From positions 38,953,510-39,017,509 of the forward strand of contig CM018681.1 in NCBI GenBank assembly GCA_009363875.1: DNA of 64,000 nucleotides, written 5' to 3'. The notes below the pieces were generated by a model. That model was not told where the DNA came from. It saw nothing but the letters and a program-made list of their open reading frames with translations, and ran no database searches. This DNA comes from Mikania micrantha. Lineage: Eukaryota > Streptophyta > Magnoliopsida > Asterales > Asteraceae. Below are positions 34,355 through 46,332 of this stretch, piece by piece; within the stretch, counting starts at the first letter, position 1, and every line of letters begins with the position of its first letter. Position numbers and translations under genes: made by a program.

Positions 34355-36434
34355 TGTGACAACTAGTACCAGATCGTCCGGCAAATTCGTACGGTACGTG
34401 TACTTTCACTATTTACTGTGTGTAAATACTATGTGTTAAACAGTTGTGTGACAACACAATGAAAATAATTAACAGCTGTATCTATTTCAATGAGAATTGA
34501 AATATAAATATACAACAACACATGTGAAATAACAATTGTGAGAACAAATGGCAAAAACATATGGGCTGTGATCTGATATTTACAAATAACAGGAATCAGA
34601 TGGCCGACAATTCAGTGAGAAAACAATGTGAATTCGATCATAACAATGTGAAAACGGTTCAGTTTAGTTGAGTCCGACTATGAGGATGTCCAATTCAAAA
34701 CAATACTTCTATATTATTTACGAATAATAAACTGACAGTGTGTTTGTGTGGGTGACGATTCACACAAACATATATGTGGGTTTAACGTTCTGAATGATAA
34801 CTGAAAAGTAGAAGACAAAAATCAGAAAGGGAAACCGTCATCGTGTTTGTTCGGGTGACGATTCAAACGAATACGTGCGAAGGCGAAACGATATGACGAA
34901 ACAAATAAATAAACGTTTCGAAACAATAAAATTATGAAAAGGAATATAAAATATTTACTATGAATAATCACCTTAAAAATTAAAATAACACTATTTTTAT
35001 TTAAAAGTCATAAATTTCGAGTTACGTTACGGAAAGTAACGTGAACTTAAAAACCGAGCAAACGAAACGAATCCGAAACAAGAGTGGGTATAAAACCCCT
35101 CAACACATTTATTTCTCTCATTTAATTCTATCACCTATTCATTTTCTCTCAACATTCACGTTTCCTTTCTCTCTCTCTCTAAACTTTCTCACTAAAAACC
35201 CTCTTTCTACCTTCATCAATCCACAACCAAACTTGAAGATCTAGCAAACAAAAGGATCCTCTAGATGATTAGAATCTGAAATCACGAAGAAAACGAGCTA
35301 AAGAACATGATTTGAGGTAAATCTACGAATTTCATTTAGGGTTTTCTTTAGATCAAACATAAACCATAGAGTTTCTTCATGTTTAAATGAGTTTTCAGAA
35401 TCATTTGAGTACAAATAACATGAAAAATGGGGGGTTTAAGGAACCTGCAAATATACGGAAGTCTGGGAACGGGAGGTTGAAGATGACTGACTCGAGAAAC
35501 ACTCCACCTCACCGAGAACCATGTCACTTAGATAATAAAGATTTCATCCTTATTATCACACTTTTATCGAGATCAATGTGTATGCGTGCGTGTGCATTAA
35601 CCACAATGACAAATTAAGGATGTTTCTTGATAACAAAATTTCATGAATTCATCTAAATATTTGAATAAAACAAGTGAATAAGATTTGATCTTATAACATT
35701 TTGTTATTTACTCCTATGAGATAATGACTATGAAACAATGAGATGATGACTATGAGACTATGAGATGATGACTGTAAATGACTAGTTTTATTTTTAGTCA
35801 GCCTATTCCAACTATATCACTGTTGGCACGAGTGATATTAGTATGATAGTGTCTGCTAATTATCTCACCACTTCTATTATGTGGACTGGCAGACTGAGAG
35901 ACTGACCTCACTCATGTCATAAGCTGGTGGCAGGTAGTTCTGAGGGCTTGTGAAAACTAATGAATAGGAAAACTGAGGACATTGTGGTTTGCCTTTATGG
36001 TGGCTGCAATGTGGTCAATTCAATTCTAATCATCATTTGGGATATAACTACGTGTCAGACTTATTCTCACTTCTGATTCAGATGTGAGTAATGGTAAGTT
36101 TCAATGAATGAGAAATCAATTAAAAAAGGATAAGATTAATAAAATCTATATCTTTGAAACTTAAAGAGTACACCATTACTTAGGTTATGGTAACCGTTAC
36201 TGTTTAAAACCTATTATTCCATGCTAATATCATTGTGGAGTCATGACTTGTTATTTGGAGAATACCAGTTGTGAATAAGTCTATGTGAGATGAAATGGGT
36301 ATCTATAGCTACAATACAGGTGGTATAGAGTTCAGTTAAGGGTGTGGTGGGCTGACGGCTTCATTCGTGATACGTCGGCCCTATATATAAGCATGCTTAG
36401 CTGGATGATATTCTATTTGTAGGTGTATCTATAG
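34355..36434 (+). repeat. Giant gypsy LTR fragment B1, plus orientation
   Basis: It starts at the LTR terminus TGTGACAACTAGTACC. The U3 carries the two TGACG inverted repeats (34741-34770 and about 34841-34880) and a TATA box (TATAAAAC, 35089-35096). After about 2.1 kb it is cut off at 36434, where an oppositely oriented LTR fragment begins exactly at its own terminus. It lacks the GGCCCA and CGAACC tracts of other copies. Confidence 0.8.
34741..34880 (+). promoter_or_regulatory. Paired U3 inverted repeats with TGACG loop (B1)
   Basis: The first is perfect: arms TGTTTGTGTG and CACACAAACA around GGTGACGATT (34741-34770). The second is weaker, with TGTTTGTTCG and CAAACGAATA around GGTGACGATT (about 34844-34873). 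Confidence 0.7.
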
Positions 36435-37572
36435 TGCCACACCCCGGGCCTGCGGGCCGGATTGTGTGTCCCGTCGGGCGGAAAGGTCCCGGGGCGCGAT
36501 ATCGGGATGATAATTGTGATGATCAGATTGTTTACATTGCACATGATATATAATGAGAAAATGTTAGATGAAATAGAATTACAAAGTTAAATTTACATCA
36601 GTTTCGTTTATAATTTAACAATGTAAATCTACTATCAACATCATAATTCTTCTATCTTGTATCTGCACAAGATATACAAAATAATCTGTATAATGATGTT
36701 CAAAAATATGCACATCCAAAATACCAGGTCCTCTATCTGGCATCCTAGTCAAAAGCACAAACTTCTTAGTCAGACCTATTCGTCACCTGAGAAGTCATGC
36801 AAAAAGATCAAGTCAACACATGGTTGTTGAGTTCATATAGTTTTATTTGAAAATGAATTTGAATAAACCTGTCCGAATGACAACCTTAACCTCACCATTA
36901 ACCACCTATACCATCTGATTCCGTATGCTTATATATAGGGCATATGTAGGGTCAAGCTTACCGCCAGCCCAGCCACCAGCCCACCACATACTAAACCACA
37001 TGATATATTGTTCCTGGTGATAATCAAGCGTTTCATCCCATACCTTTGACTCACAACGTTTGAATAACCTGAAAATTTGTTAACACTGATCACCCGAAAT
37101 GACAACCTTAACCTCATCAACAACCACCTATGTTATCCAATCAAATATGCTTATATATAGGGCATATGTAGGGTCAAGCTTACCGCCAGCCCAGCCACCA
37201 GCCCACCACATACCAAACTGCATAACATATTGTTGTTAATGATAATTAAGCGTTACATTTCACCCCATCGACACAATAGTTTTTGAGTTCTACAAATTTA
37301 GAATTTCTATTGATTTCCTGAGTTCATCACACATTCATGATCAACCATAGTATTTGTAGAAACATAATATTAAATGCTTAGATAATTAAATAAGTAAACA
37401 TTTAATAAAGTCTAAGACATAATGATTGGGCCTTAGTCAAACTCAATCAACTGTTCTTAGTTTATTGGTGGTGTCCAGTTAGTATCTTCTCACACGTGGC
37501 CCATATCAAGCTTGCCCAAAGGAGTCTACCTTTATATGTCGGGACTTTATGATGTGCCCATATCAGCATGAC
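36435..37572 (-). repeat. Giant gypsy LTR fragment, minus orientation (3' 1.1 kb)
   Basis: On the plus strand it starts TGCCACACCCCGG, equivalent to the LTR 3' terminus at 41795, and follows the same sequence (GGGGCGCGATATC, GATCAGATTGTTTACAT). It contains a tandem duplication with a 222-bp period (about 36870-37270). It is truncated at 37572 by the start of a plus-oriented LTR. Confidence 0.75.
36870..37270. repeat. 222-bp tandem duplication within LTR fragment
   Basis: Two copies of a segment containing ATATATAGGGCATATGTAGG and CCGCCAGCCCAGCCACCAGC. The first anchor occurs at 36931 and again at 37153. Confidence 0.85.
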
Positions 37573-40500
37573 TGTGACAACCAGTACCTGATCGTTCGAC
37601 AAGTCCGTACGGTACGTGTACTTTCACTATTTACTGTGTGTAAATACAATGTGTAAACAGTTGTGTGATAACATAACTCAGAAAAATAAACAACAGTTGT
37701 ATTTGTTTAAGTGAAAACTTAAATACAATTAATACAACAACTCATGAGAAACAACAGAGTGCAAACAAATGACAAAAACACATCGGTTGCGATCTGATAT
37801 CCACAGATAACAGGAATCAGATGGCCAACAACTCAATGAGAAAACAATGTGAATTCAATGTTAACAATGTGAAAACAGGCAAGTTTAGTTGAGTCCGTTT
37901 GTGAGGTAAAACAATTCGAAACATAAGCTCAGTATCGTTTCAGAAGAACAAACTGACAGTGTGTTTGCGTGGGTGACGATTCACACAAACATATATGTGA
38001 GTTTAAAGTTCTGAATGATAACTGAAAAGTAGAAAACAAGAACCAGAAAGTGAAACCTTCGTCGTGTTTGTCCGAGTGACGATTCGAACGAATACGTGCG
38101 AATGTGACGCGATCTGACGAAACCTTTAAAATAATCGTTTTTGATAAAATAATTTTAGAAAATAAAATTAAAATATTTATTAGGAATCACAACTTAAAAA
38201 TAAAAACCCTTTATTTAAATTCGTGAAATACGCGCGTTACGCGCCGGAAACGTGATGAAATCGACAACCGAGCATACGAAACGAACCCGAATACCCGCAG
38301 GGTTATAAAGCCTAAATGAGGCCAACTACCTCATTTATTTATCACATCCTCTCTCTAAAACCCTAATCCCGAATTCCTCTCTCTCTAAAATTTTGAACTT
38401 CAAACCCTTAGATCTCCTTCAATACTTGATGAAATCTTGAAAACTTGGTGTCTAATCGAAGCAATAATCATCCTCTACACGAAAGTACAGCCGATCGGGA
38501 GCAAAAACCAGCAGAAATCGAGGTATTTGAGCTGCAAAGTCACGAAAAATAGGGTTTTGTAACCCCTTGTTCGAAACCAAGACCTAACCGGTGTAATACC
38601 TTTTCAATCGAACCCTACAACCACAAAAACTCGTCCCAACATACACAACCATAGGAAACTACCATGAACCATGACTAAAAACCTGGTTGGAACCACTTGG
38701 TCGACCTTAGCTACAGCTCAGCCGAATGGGAAGGGCCGAACGAAGGGACTAGGGCGAATGGCAACTTCGGCCGTATGGGATCCAACAGCCGACTGAACCA
38801 TGGCCAAACCAGCAGGCGACCGAGTGACTCCCTTCGCCGAGCTGAGTACCGAATGAGACCATTCTGATCGAGGCTTCTTAGGGCCTCCTCCTTATTCGGT
38901 TGGCCCACACTCAATTGCATGAAGAGCCTCCTTCGGCCACACCCTTTCGGCCGGGTCCTTCATTCGGTTGAACCCCTCCTTTCGGCTAAGAATTCATACG
39001 GTTCTCTACTCACTTGGATGGCAGCCATGATTATGGTAGATATTCGCATGGGATGGATCTATGGGTTCATGGGAACGAATAATTACTACAAAGATGGTGT
39101 AATGGTTTTGGTTAGATCAACTTAATACTCAAAAACCTTTAACATGCAAAGTCTAATATCAATGAACCTAAATTAATACTTAGAAACTAATTGGATTTCA
39201 AACTTCAATGTTAATAAAACTAAGTATTGTACTTTGAGAACGCTATGAATAGTCAAGGATGGGCTTAAGACTAATAAAGGTTAGGAAGGCCAAGTCTTTC
39301 CTCACAAATAACAAGATGTGCTAAGCTTAACCTAATTTGGTTAAGTGTTAGTATGATCCATCACAAGCGAATGTAGACTGAGAGACAACAAAGACCCAGA
39401 AGTGTTAGACAACTAGAGGGCTAACATCCACATTCGCACAAATACTTAAAACTTATACTTATAAGTTACAAACATCGTGAAATCAATACAAGATCGTGAA
39501 AACAAACTCAAGAACAACAACGGGCGCGTGCATTTCTTGTTTATACTTAGTCAACCACATCAACTGCAAGGTGAGTTCATACGCCCCTTTTCTAATCTTA
39601 ACGGATTTCAAATCTCGGGGCTGAGAAACATGCTAATTCTTTTAAATACTTCAAAGTTTTAGTACAACATATTGATTATACTATGATTTAGATAATATTG
39701 TTTGACTTTATTATCGCTTATCATTGTATGCATGTTTGTATGATCATAACATAACTGAGATATCTAAGATGAAACATGATAATGTAGTTTCATGAATCAT
39801 CAACACAATAGAATAATACTAGTTGTAAGATTATATCTTATAACATCTTATTATTCTTACATGGATGAACAAGGAGATAATCAGGTAGACAACACACTGA
39901 CCATGACAACAACTAATAAGAATGATACGATGATAACCTAATTTCACAATATCATTCACCACCGGAGTTAGCTAAGTGTAATAAGACTAGTTCTTACAAC
40001 ACTGTAGTTACAACTGGGTGAAGGCTATGGGATAACAAGAATGATAATCATGATAACTTAACTTCATGATAACAACATCATTCACACAACTACTAACATC
40101 GTATAATAAGATAAGTTCTTATAAAACTTTGTTAAAGACTAAGAGAACACGTAACACTGAGAACAAACAACACTGAGATGATGACTATGGTGAACACAAC
40201 AACAATTGATTACTATTAAACTGTCTGTATTATATCACAACAATCATGTGCCATGTATTCAAGTTCAAATTGTAAGTCCCTCATCAGCGAATCGTTTACC
40301 AATTAATTTAGTGGGACTAAACCGACGATAACGTAGTGGTACCATAGGTTTGACAAACCGCCAGCGAGTGAGGTCGGTACGTTGATCGTAACATTATCAT
40401 TGGCTGGTATCGTATTACCGGTGACAGGGCGACATCAATCACGTTTGGTAAACGACACATGGTGATATTAATCTACAGTGATAAATGTAATTAATCCTTT

Positions 40501-41551
40501 GATTCTATTGACTAGTAGACTGAGGAATTTATTTTCTCTCATGTCGCATTACTGGTAGTAGTTTCGTTGAACGCTATGAGAACACAAATGTGATAGAGGT
40601 AAATCGGATGCATTGTGATCTGATTACGTGAGGATCACAATTGATTCCTTTTAGGCTCTATGCACATTAAGATGAGAACAATATCAATAGGTTAACTCAC
40701 ACTTCTATTATTAGTAGTGACGGACAGTTAACCCCACAACGAGAGAATAATAACAAGGATAGGATTAATAAATTTATTTTTCCTTAAAACATTGAGGGTT
40801 CATCAACACTTCGGTTTTGATAACTTTAAACCCTCACATTCTATTATTCTACATACAACACACTGGGTGATGAACACAAACTTATGGGTGAATATCAAAC
40901 GGGTTGAACACATGTGAGATGGAAATGGGTATCCATAGTTGTATTGCAAGTGGTGTTAAATTCTGTTAAGTTATGTGGTGGGATGTCGGCTGGGGCTTGT
41001 TCCCCTACGTATGCCCTATATATAACCATAACTGATAGGGTGAGATACTAGTTGTAAATATAACTATGGATAGGCCATTGTGTGAGACGAAAGAATCAAA
41101 CATTAACAAGACTCATGTATGACATTGTGATTGTGAATGTTAACAAATCAATGGTTTTCAGTTACTAAACTTATGAACTCACCAACCTAGTGTTGACTTT
41201 GTTTAAATGCATGTTTTCTCAGGTGACGAACACGTTTAGTCACGAGTATTCAAGAGTTAAGCTAGTGGACTTTTAGAAGACCTAGCTTCATTTTGTGTTG
41301 AGCATATTTTGAATGACAAAACAGTGAATCATCTTTTGTAGATCTTGTACAGTTACAAGATAGAAAACTCAATGATTCTTTTGGATATACTTACTCAGTT
41401 AAATTATGAACGTAACACTGTAATTTAACTTTGTAATTCTGTATCAATGTCATGTTAGCATTTCTCATTTATACATCATGTGTTATGTAAACAATCTGAT
41501 CACTTTGATTATCAAACGATTTCGCGCCCCGAGAACCTTCCGCTCGACAGG
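37573..41551 (+). repeat. Giant gypsy LTR B2, plus orientation, nearly full length
   Basis: It begins at the terminus TGTGACAACCAGTACC and runs about 3.98 kb. U3 inverted repeats lie at 37962-37991 and about 38061-38100, and a TATA-like TTATAAAG at 38303-38310. It ends in the sequence inverse to the start of the LTR at 41795 but lacks roughly the last 36 bp. It then switches directly into the opposite-strand gag/leader fragment. It is more diverged from the 41795 LTR than the two minus-strand LTRs are from each other. Confidence 0.8.
37962..38100 (+). promoter_or_regulatory. Paired U3 inverted repeats with TGACG loop (B2)
   Basis: The first has arms TGTTTGCGTG and CACACAAACA around GGTGACGATT (37962-37991). 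The second, around GAGTGACGATTC, pairs imperfectly (GTTTGTCCGA with TCGAACGAAT). Confidence 0.65.
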
Positions 41552-41554
41552 AAA

Positions 41555-41794
41555 GTCGATGAGTGCGGAGCAGAACCTTGAGTCTGTGGTAATAGAGGTG
41601 GTTGTCTTCGTGGCGGCATTCTGATCATAACCGAAAGAAAATCGGTTAGTGCAGTGATCAGAAGCAGAAGACATATGCAAATAGAATCCTAAGTCACATG
41701 ATCTCTATATGAGGGTCCCTAGGTTATAGTCTAGGCCAAACCGTTTAAGTAATATGACATATATTTCTCTATAACCATGGCTCTGATACCAATC
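41555..41794 (-). pseudogene. Gypsy leader, PBS and first gag codons, truncated
   Basis: On the minus strand this holds a PBS (TGGTATCAGAGCC, 41791-41779), a leader of about 150 bp and the gag start reading MPPRRQPPLLPQTQGSAPHS. It breaks off at 41555. It is attached to the inner end of the LTR 41795-46278, so that LTR acts as a 5' LTR for this stub as well as the 3' LTR of the element on its right. Confidence 0.85.
41779..41791 (-). promoter_or_regulatory. Primer-binding site, initiator Met tRNA (gypsy)
   Basis: TGGTATCAGAGCC on the minus strand, three bases from the LTR terminus TGTGACA. It defines the 3' end of the giant LTR. Confidence 0.9.
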
Positions 41795-44254
41795 TGTCAC
41801 ACCCCAGGCCGGCGGGAACGGATCGTGTTTTCCCGTCGGGCGGAAGGTTCCCGGGGCGCGATATCATGAGTGATAATCAAATGATCAGATTGTTTACATA
41901 GCACATGAGATATAAATGAGAAATGCTAACATGACATGAAATAGAATTACAAAGTTAAATTACATTGTTCCATCATAATTTAACTAAGTAAATCTAATAA
42001 AAAAGAATCAATGAGTTTATATCTTGTATCTGTACAAGATATACAAAAGTGATTCACTGTTTTGTCATCCAAAAGTATGCAATCAAAAGTAAGCTAGGTC
42101 TTCTAAAAGTCCTCTAGCTTAGTACTTGCATATATAAGTCTACACCTGTCCGTCACCTGAGAAAACATGCATTTAAACAAAGTCAACACTAGGTTGGTGA
42201 GTTCATAAGTAAATTAATTGAAAACCTTGATTCATTCACATCCACAATCACAATATGTATTTTGTTACTTGTATGTCGTTTGTTCACTTGTTCACCCAAT
42301 GGCTCCTCCATAGTTGTATGTACAAGTGATGTGACACCGGATCAAGCATGCTTATATAGGGCATACGAAAGGGTCAAGCCCAGACGCCATCCCACCACAT
42401 GCTCAAACAAGTCCCACACTACTTGCAATTCAACTATGGATTTCCATTCCCAATCCACTTGTCCATGTCATTCTTGAATCATCTGTAATAACTTGTATAG
42501 AATAATATAATAATGTAGTTGTAGTTATCGAACCAAAGTTTAGATAACCATTATATGTTAAGGATATTAGATTTATCAAATCTGTTCCTTGTATTATTCT
42601 ATATTTGTGGAGTTAACTATTGTTACACTTTTAAGTATTAAGAGTGTTAGTTAACCTCTTGCAATTTGTTCTTGAACTATAGTGCATAGAGCCTAAAAGG
42701 AATCCATCGAAATCCTCACGTAATCAGATTTCAATGCATCCGATTTACCTCTACTACTTTGTATGTCTAGTGTCCTTAACGAAAACTATTACTAGTAGTG
42801 AAACATGAGGTAAGATCAATTCCTCAACCTACTAATCAATTGGATTCCGTTGGATTAATTACAATATTCCTGTTTATTAATATCACCATGTGACGCTTTC
42901 CCAGAACCTGACTTGAAGTCGCCCTGTCATCGGTCATATGTTACCGGCCATTGAATCAATACGATCAACATACTAGCCCTACAAGCTAGAGGTTTGTCAA
43001 ACCTATGGTACCACTATGTTATCGTCGGTTTAGTCACGTCAAACTAACTGGTTAAGCGGTTTATGAAAGGGGCTTACCATGATCTTTTGAATACATGGCA
43101 CATGATTGAAATGATATAATACAACAGTTCAATAGCAATTAATTGTATTAGTGTTTACCGATGTAATTATTCTCTGAGTGTTAACAAGATTGAATAAGAA
43201 CTTGTCTTATTACATTATGCTAATCAACGTGTGAATGGTGTTGTTATCATGAAATTATGTTATCATGATTACCATTCCTTGTTCCCATGAAGTCACCCTG
43301 TTATCATTAAGCTGTGTTAAGATCAAATCTTAACTACACTTAGTGACTCAGATGTTGTGTGATAATTGTTCCATGTTCTCTTGTAGTATGTATGAAGTTG
43401 TAAGTTAAGTATTATAAGCACTTTTCTTATTATACTTAGTTCCCTTGAATTGAATGATTGTAATAAAGATGTGTTATCTTTAAATCATTCTCATGTTTGT
43501 TCTTGTAATCATGTTCCTTGTAATTGTTTCTCTGTTAATTCCTGTAAGAATAACTAAGTGTTGTAGGAGATAATCTTACAACTATGTTATTCTATTGTAT
43601 TGATGAGTTATGATATTACAATATCATAATAATCTTAGTTTCCCTGTCATCATGTAATCATACAAGCATGCATACAATGATATATGATAATAATCAATTT
43701 AATATCAGTTAATCAAAGTATTAACAATATGTAAGCAAAACTTTTAAGTAAATAAAAGTAAAGCATGTTTCTCAGCCCCGTGAGTTTAAAATCAGTAAAG
43801 ATTAAAGAAAAGGGGCATATGAACTCACCTTGTTGTTGTAGGGTTGACTTAGCTTAAAATAAGGAAAACACGCGATCTTGATTGTTCTTGCAGTAGTTTT
43901 CATGTTCCTGTATTGATTTCACATTGTTTGACTTATAAGTATCGATTATTGTGATTGTGTGCGTGTATGTGTTAGCCCTAACTTGGCTAACACTCGTAAG
44001 TCTCGGTAATTGATTCGGCCCTTGTTCACTGCTCTCTAACATTTGCTTTCTTGAGCTTACAGTTATTATGTGTTAAAAATTGCACGTTATGCTAAATCCA
44101 AGTCATAAAGATAACTTAGGGTTACCGTTTAAGGTTTGCCTTTGTTATAATTAACCTCATATGTGTAAAATGATTATTAGAGAGCATACTCTAGTTGTTT
44201 TCAAAACTTTACTAGTTAAATTGAAATTCCCTCCATGAGTCAAGAACCCATTGG

Positions 44255-44625
44255 GCCTATTGCACTTAGACCGATTAACATGTGTCTAAGATAATTATTT
44301 GAGTAAATTGATTAGGCCGAATCATAATTGAGCCTTGGACCGGTTACTATGGTTTTGTGTCGATGATAATGTTGGGCCTTATACTTGTCGTGGGCCGTTG
44401 GGCCAATTCATTTGGGCCGAAAATGCCCCTGTTGGGCCGTAATAAGGGATTGGGCCAAAGGGTTAGAGTTGGGCCGAATAGGGGAATTTGTTGGGCTAAT
44501 CACTCTCATGGGCTAGGCGGTTGGGAGATGGGCCGACTGGATTGATTATTGGGCCGCAATAGCCACCATTGGGCCCAAGCAACATGGGCCGATTAACTTG
44601 TTTGAATCACACAGTTGGTGGGCCT
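44255..44625 (-). repeat. Cluster of TGGGCY (GGCCCA) motifs in LTR
   Basis: About fifteen TGGGCC/TGGGCT words in about 370 bp, irregularly spaced. The cluster is repeated in the other minus-strand LTR at about 52250-52625, and as GGCCCA (nine in about 165 bp) at 62114-62280 in the plus-strand LTR. Confidence 0.85.
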
Positions 44626-44714
44626 AGTAGAGTGTTTCATGGCCGGTTATGGGAATCGAATAACATGATATGTTTTGTGGTGTATTGGCCGAGAACTGGT
44701 GCTACAGGGTTCGC

Positions 44715-45070
44715 TGTTTGGGGCTCATAATTCATAGGTTCGTTTAGCAAACGAAGGTCTCGGCCAGTAGTTGAAACCAATGGTTCGGCTAAGTTTCAGC
44801 AGCAAAGGTTCGTGACCCAGTTGGTTCGGCTGGGTTAGGACCCGCAGGTGAAAGCAGGTTCGGCCATGGTACCCCAGAAGGGTTCGGGAGTTGATGCAGC
44901 TAGGGTTCGCTATAGAAAGGCTCGTCACCCATGAAGGGTTCGGCCAGATCCCACTGGTTCGCAAATGGTTCGTGATTCATGGTGTTCACAACAAGGGTTC
45001 GGTCCTTGTAGCAACAGGTTCGTGATGAGGAAGGTTCTCCCATCCACAGCCGATCCAGAGGGTTCGGCTA
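44715..45070 (-). repeat. Cluster of GGTTCG (CGAACC) motifs in LTR
   Basis: About fourteen GGTTCG words (often GGTTCGG or GGTTCGTG) in about 355 bp, irregularly spaced. The cluster is repeated at about 52700-53070, and as CGAACC at 60240-60390 and 61690-61960. Confidence 0.85.
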
Positions 45071-45486
45071 GCACACCCTTCGACCTGTTTCCAAACCTCA
45101 TGACCTGCACATCCTTACCTTGCTGTGAACCTTGGTGTGATGGTTACCATGGTGATGTTTCGTGGGGTGGTGTAGTGCGAAGAAGGGACGGGTAGGTCAT
45201 CGGGTTAGGGTGGTTTGAACAAATACTTAGAAAACCCTATTTTTCAGGTTATTCTCATGCAAATACCTCTGATTTGGACGGATGAAACTCCAGATCGGTT
45301 GTACTTTCGTGTAGAGCTCGTCAAGGGCTTCGCGTGGGCGCAAGAATCACCCAAATCGGTTAAGAAATGAGGAAGTTATGGCGTTTTGAAGGTGGTTTGG
45401 TGGTGGTGAGAATGGTGGCCGGATTTTGAGAGAGAGAGAGAGAGAGGATGAAGATGATAAAATGAATTAAATGGGTTCATTTAGGG

Positions 45487-45494
45487 TTTTTATA
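45487..45494 (-). promoter_or_regulatory. TATA box of giant gypsy LTR
   Basis: GTATAAAAACCC context on the minus strand, followed by a CT-rich stretch. The same arrangement occurs at 53479-53472, 35089, 59755 and 61238 in the other LTRs. Confidence 0.75.
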
Positions 45495-45717
45495 CCCCGT
45501 GTGGTGTTCGGGTTCGTTTTGGTTGCTCGGTTCGCGTTTTCGTCGCGTATCCGGAAAATTACGCGTAATTTAATTGTAATTAATAAAAGAAAATTATTTA
45601 AATTAATTGATGAGTTTCAAAATTGTAAAATGTTATTTATTTAATTTTATTAAATTTATTATCGTTTCGTGTCGTGTTTCGTTTTCGTTTCGTCGAATCG
45701 CGTCACCATCGCGCGTA

Positions 45718-45849
45718 TTCGTTCGAATCGTCACTCGAACGAACACGACAATGGTTTTGCTTTCCGACTTTTGTTTTCTACTTTCCAGTCATCATTTCAG
45801 AACATTAAACTCACAGATATGTTTGTGTGAATCGTCACCCACGCAAACA
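45718..45849 (-). promoter_or_regulatory. Paired U3 inverted repeats with TGACG loop (left minus LTR)
   Basis: 45718-45743 has perfect arms TTCGTTCGA and TCGAACGAA around ATCGTCAC. 45820-45849 has arms TGTTTGTGTG and CACGCAAACA around AATCGTCACC. Both loops read TGACG on the LTR sense strand. Confidence 0.75.
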
Positions 45850-46278
45850 CACTGTCAGTTCGTTATTCTGAAACGACACTGTGTTATTGTTTTAACTTGT
45901 GTTTCCTCACTGTCGGACTCAACTAAACATCATGTTATCACATTGTTTTCACCTTGAATTGTCGGCCATCTGATTCCTGTCATCTATGGATATCAGATCG
46001 CAACCGATTTGTTTCTGTTAATTGTTTGAACACTGTTGTTTCTCATGAACTGTTGTGTTAACTGTACTTAAGTTTTCACTTAAATACACACAACTAATGT
46101 TTCAAATGTACGTTGTACTTATTGTATCTAAGTTTACACAAAAATACATACAACGATTTCTTGTATTTAGAAATTTGTTAATACAAGCACTGTTTACAAA
46201 CACATATGTACACATAGTCACTGTTGCAAGTACACATACCGTACAGACTTGCCGACCAGTCAGGTACTAGTTGTCACA

Positions 46279-46290
46279 GTCTCCCCTTGT
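46279..46290 (-). promoter_or_regulatory. Polypurine tract (gypsy)
   Basis: ACAAGGGGAGAC on the minus strand, directly before the LTR start TGTGACAA. The same tract precedes the plus-strand LTR at 58971. Confidence 0.9.
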
Positions 46291-46332
46291 TAAAGAAATT
46301 TCGTCCCGAAATTTAAGCATAAAAGTCGGGCT

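Larger units (their letters stand above)
41795..46278 (-). repeat. Complete giant gypsy LTR (4484 bp), minus orientation
   Basis: The termini are TGTGACAA (at 46278) and TGTGACA (at 41795). A polypurine tract lies outside one end and a PBS outside the other. A TATA box on the minus strand (TATAAAAA, 45494-45487) divides it into a U3 of about 784 bp and about 3.7 kb of transcribed R-U5. The transcribed part starts with a CT-rich run, then holds the GGTTCG tract (44715-45070) and the TGGGCY tract (44255-44625). The inner 3.3 kb (42957-46278) is nearly identical to 50958-54263. Confidence 0.92.

Noticed and set aside
45607..45957. A 116-codon frame conserved at 53592-53942, with a related antisense frame at 59292-59640
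   Set aside because: It lies in the LTR U3, antisense to the element, and conservation follows from recent LTR duplication. No domain, signal or codon bias supports a protein.
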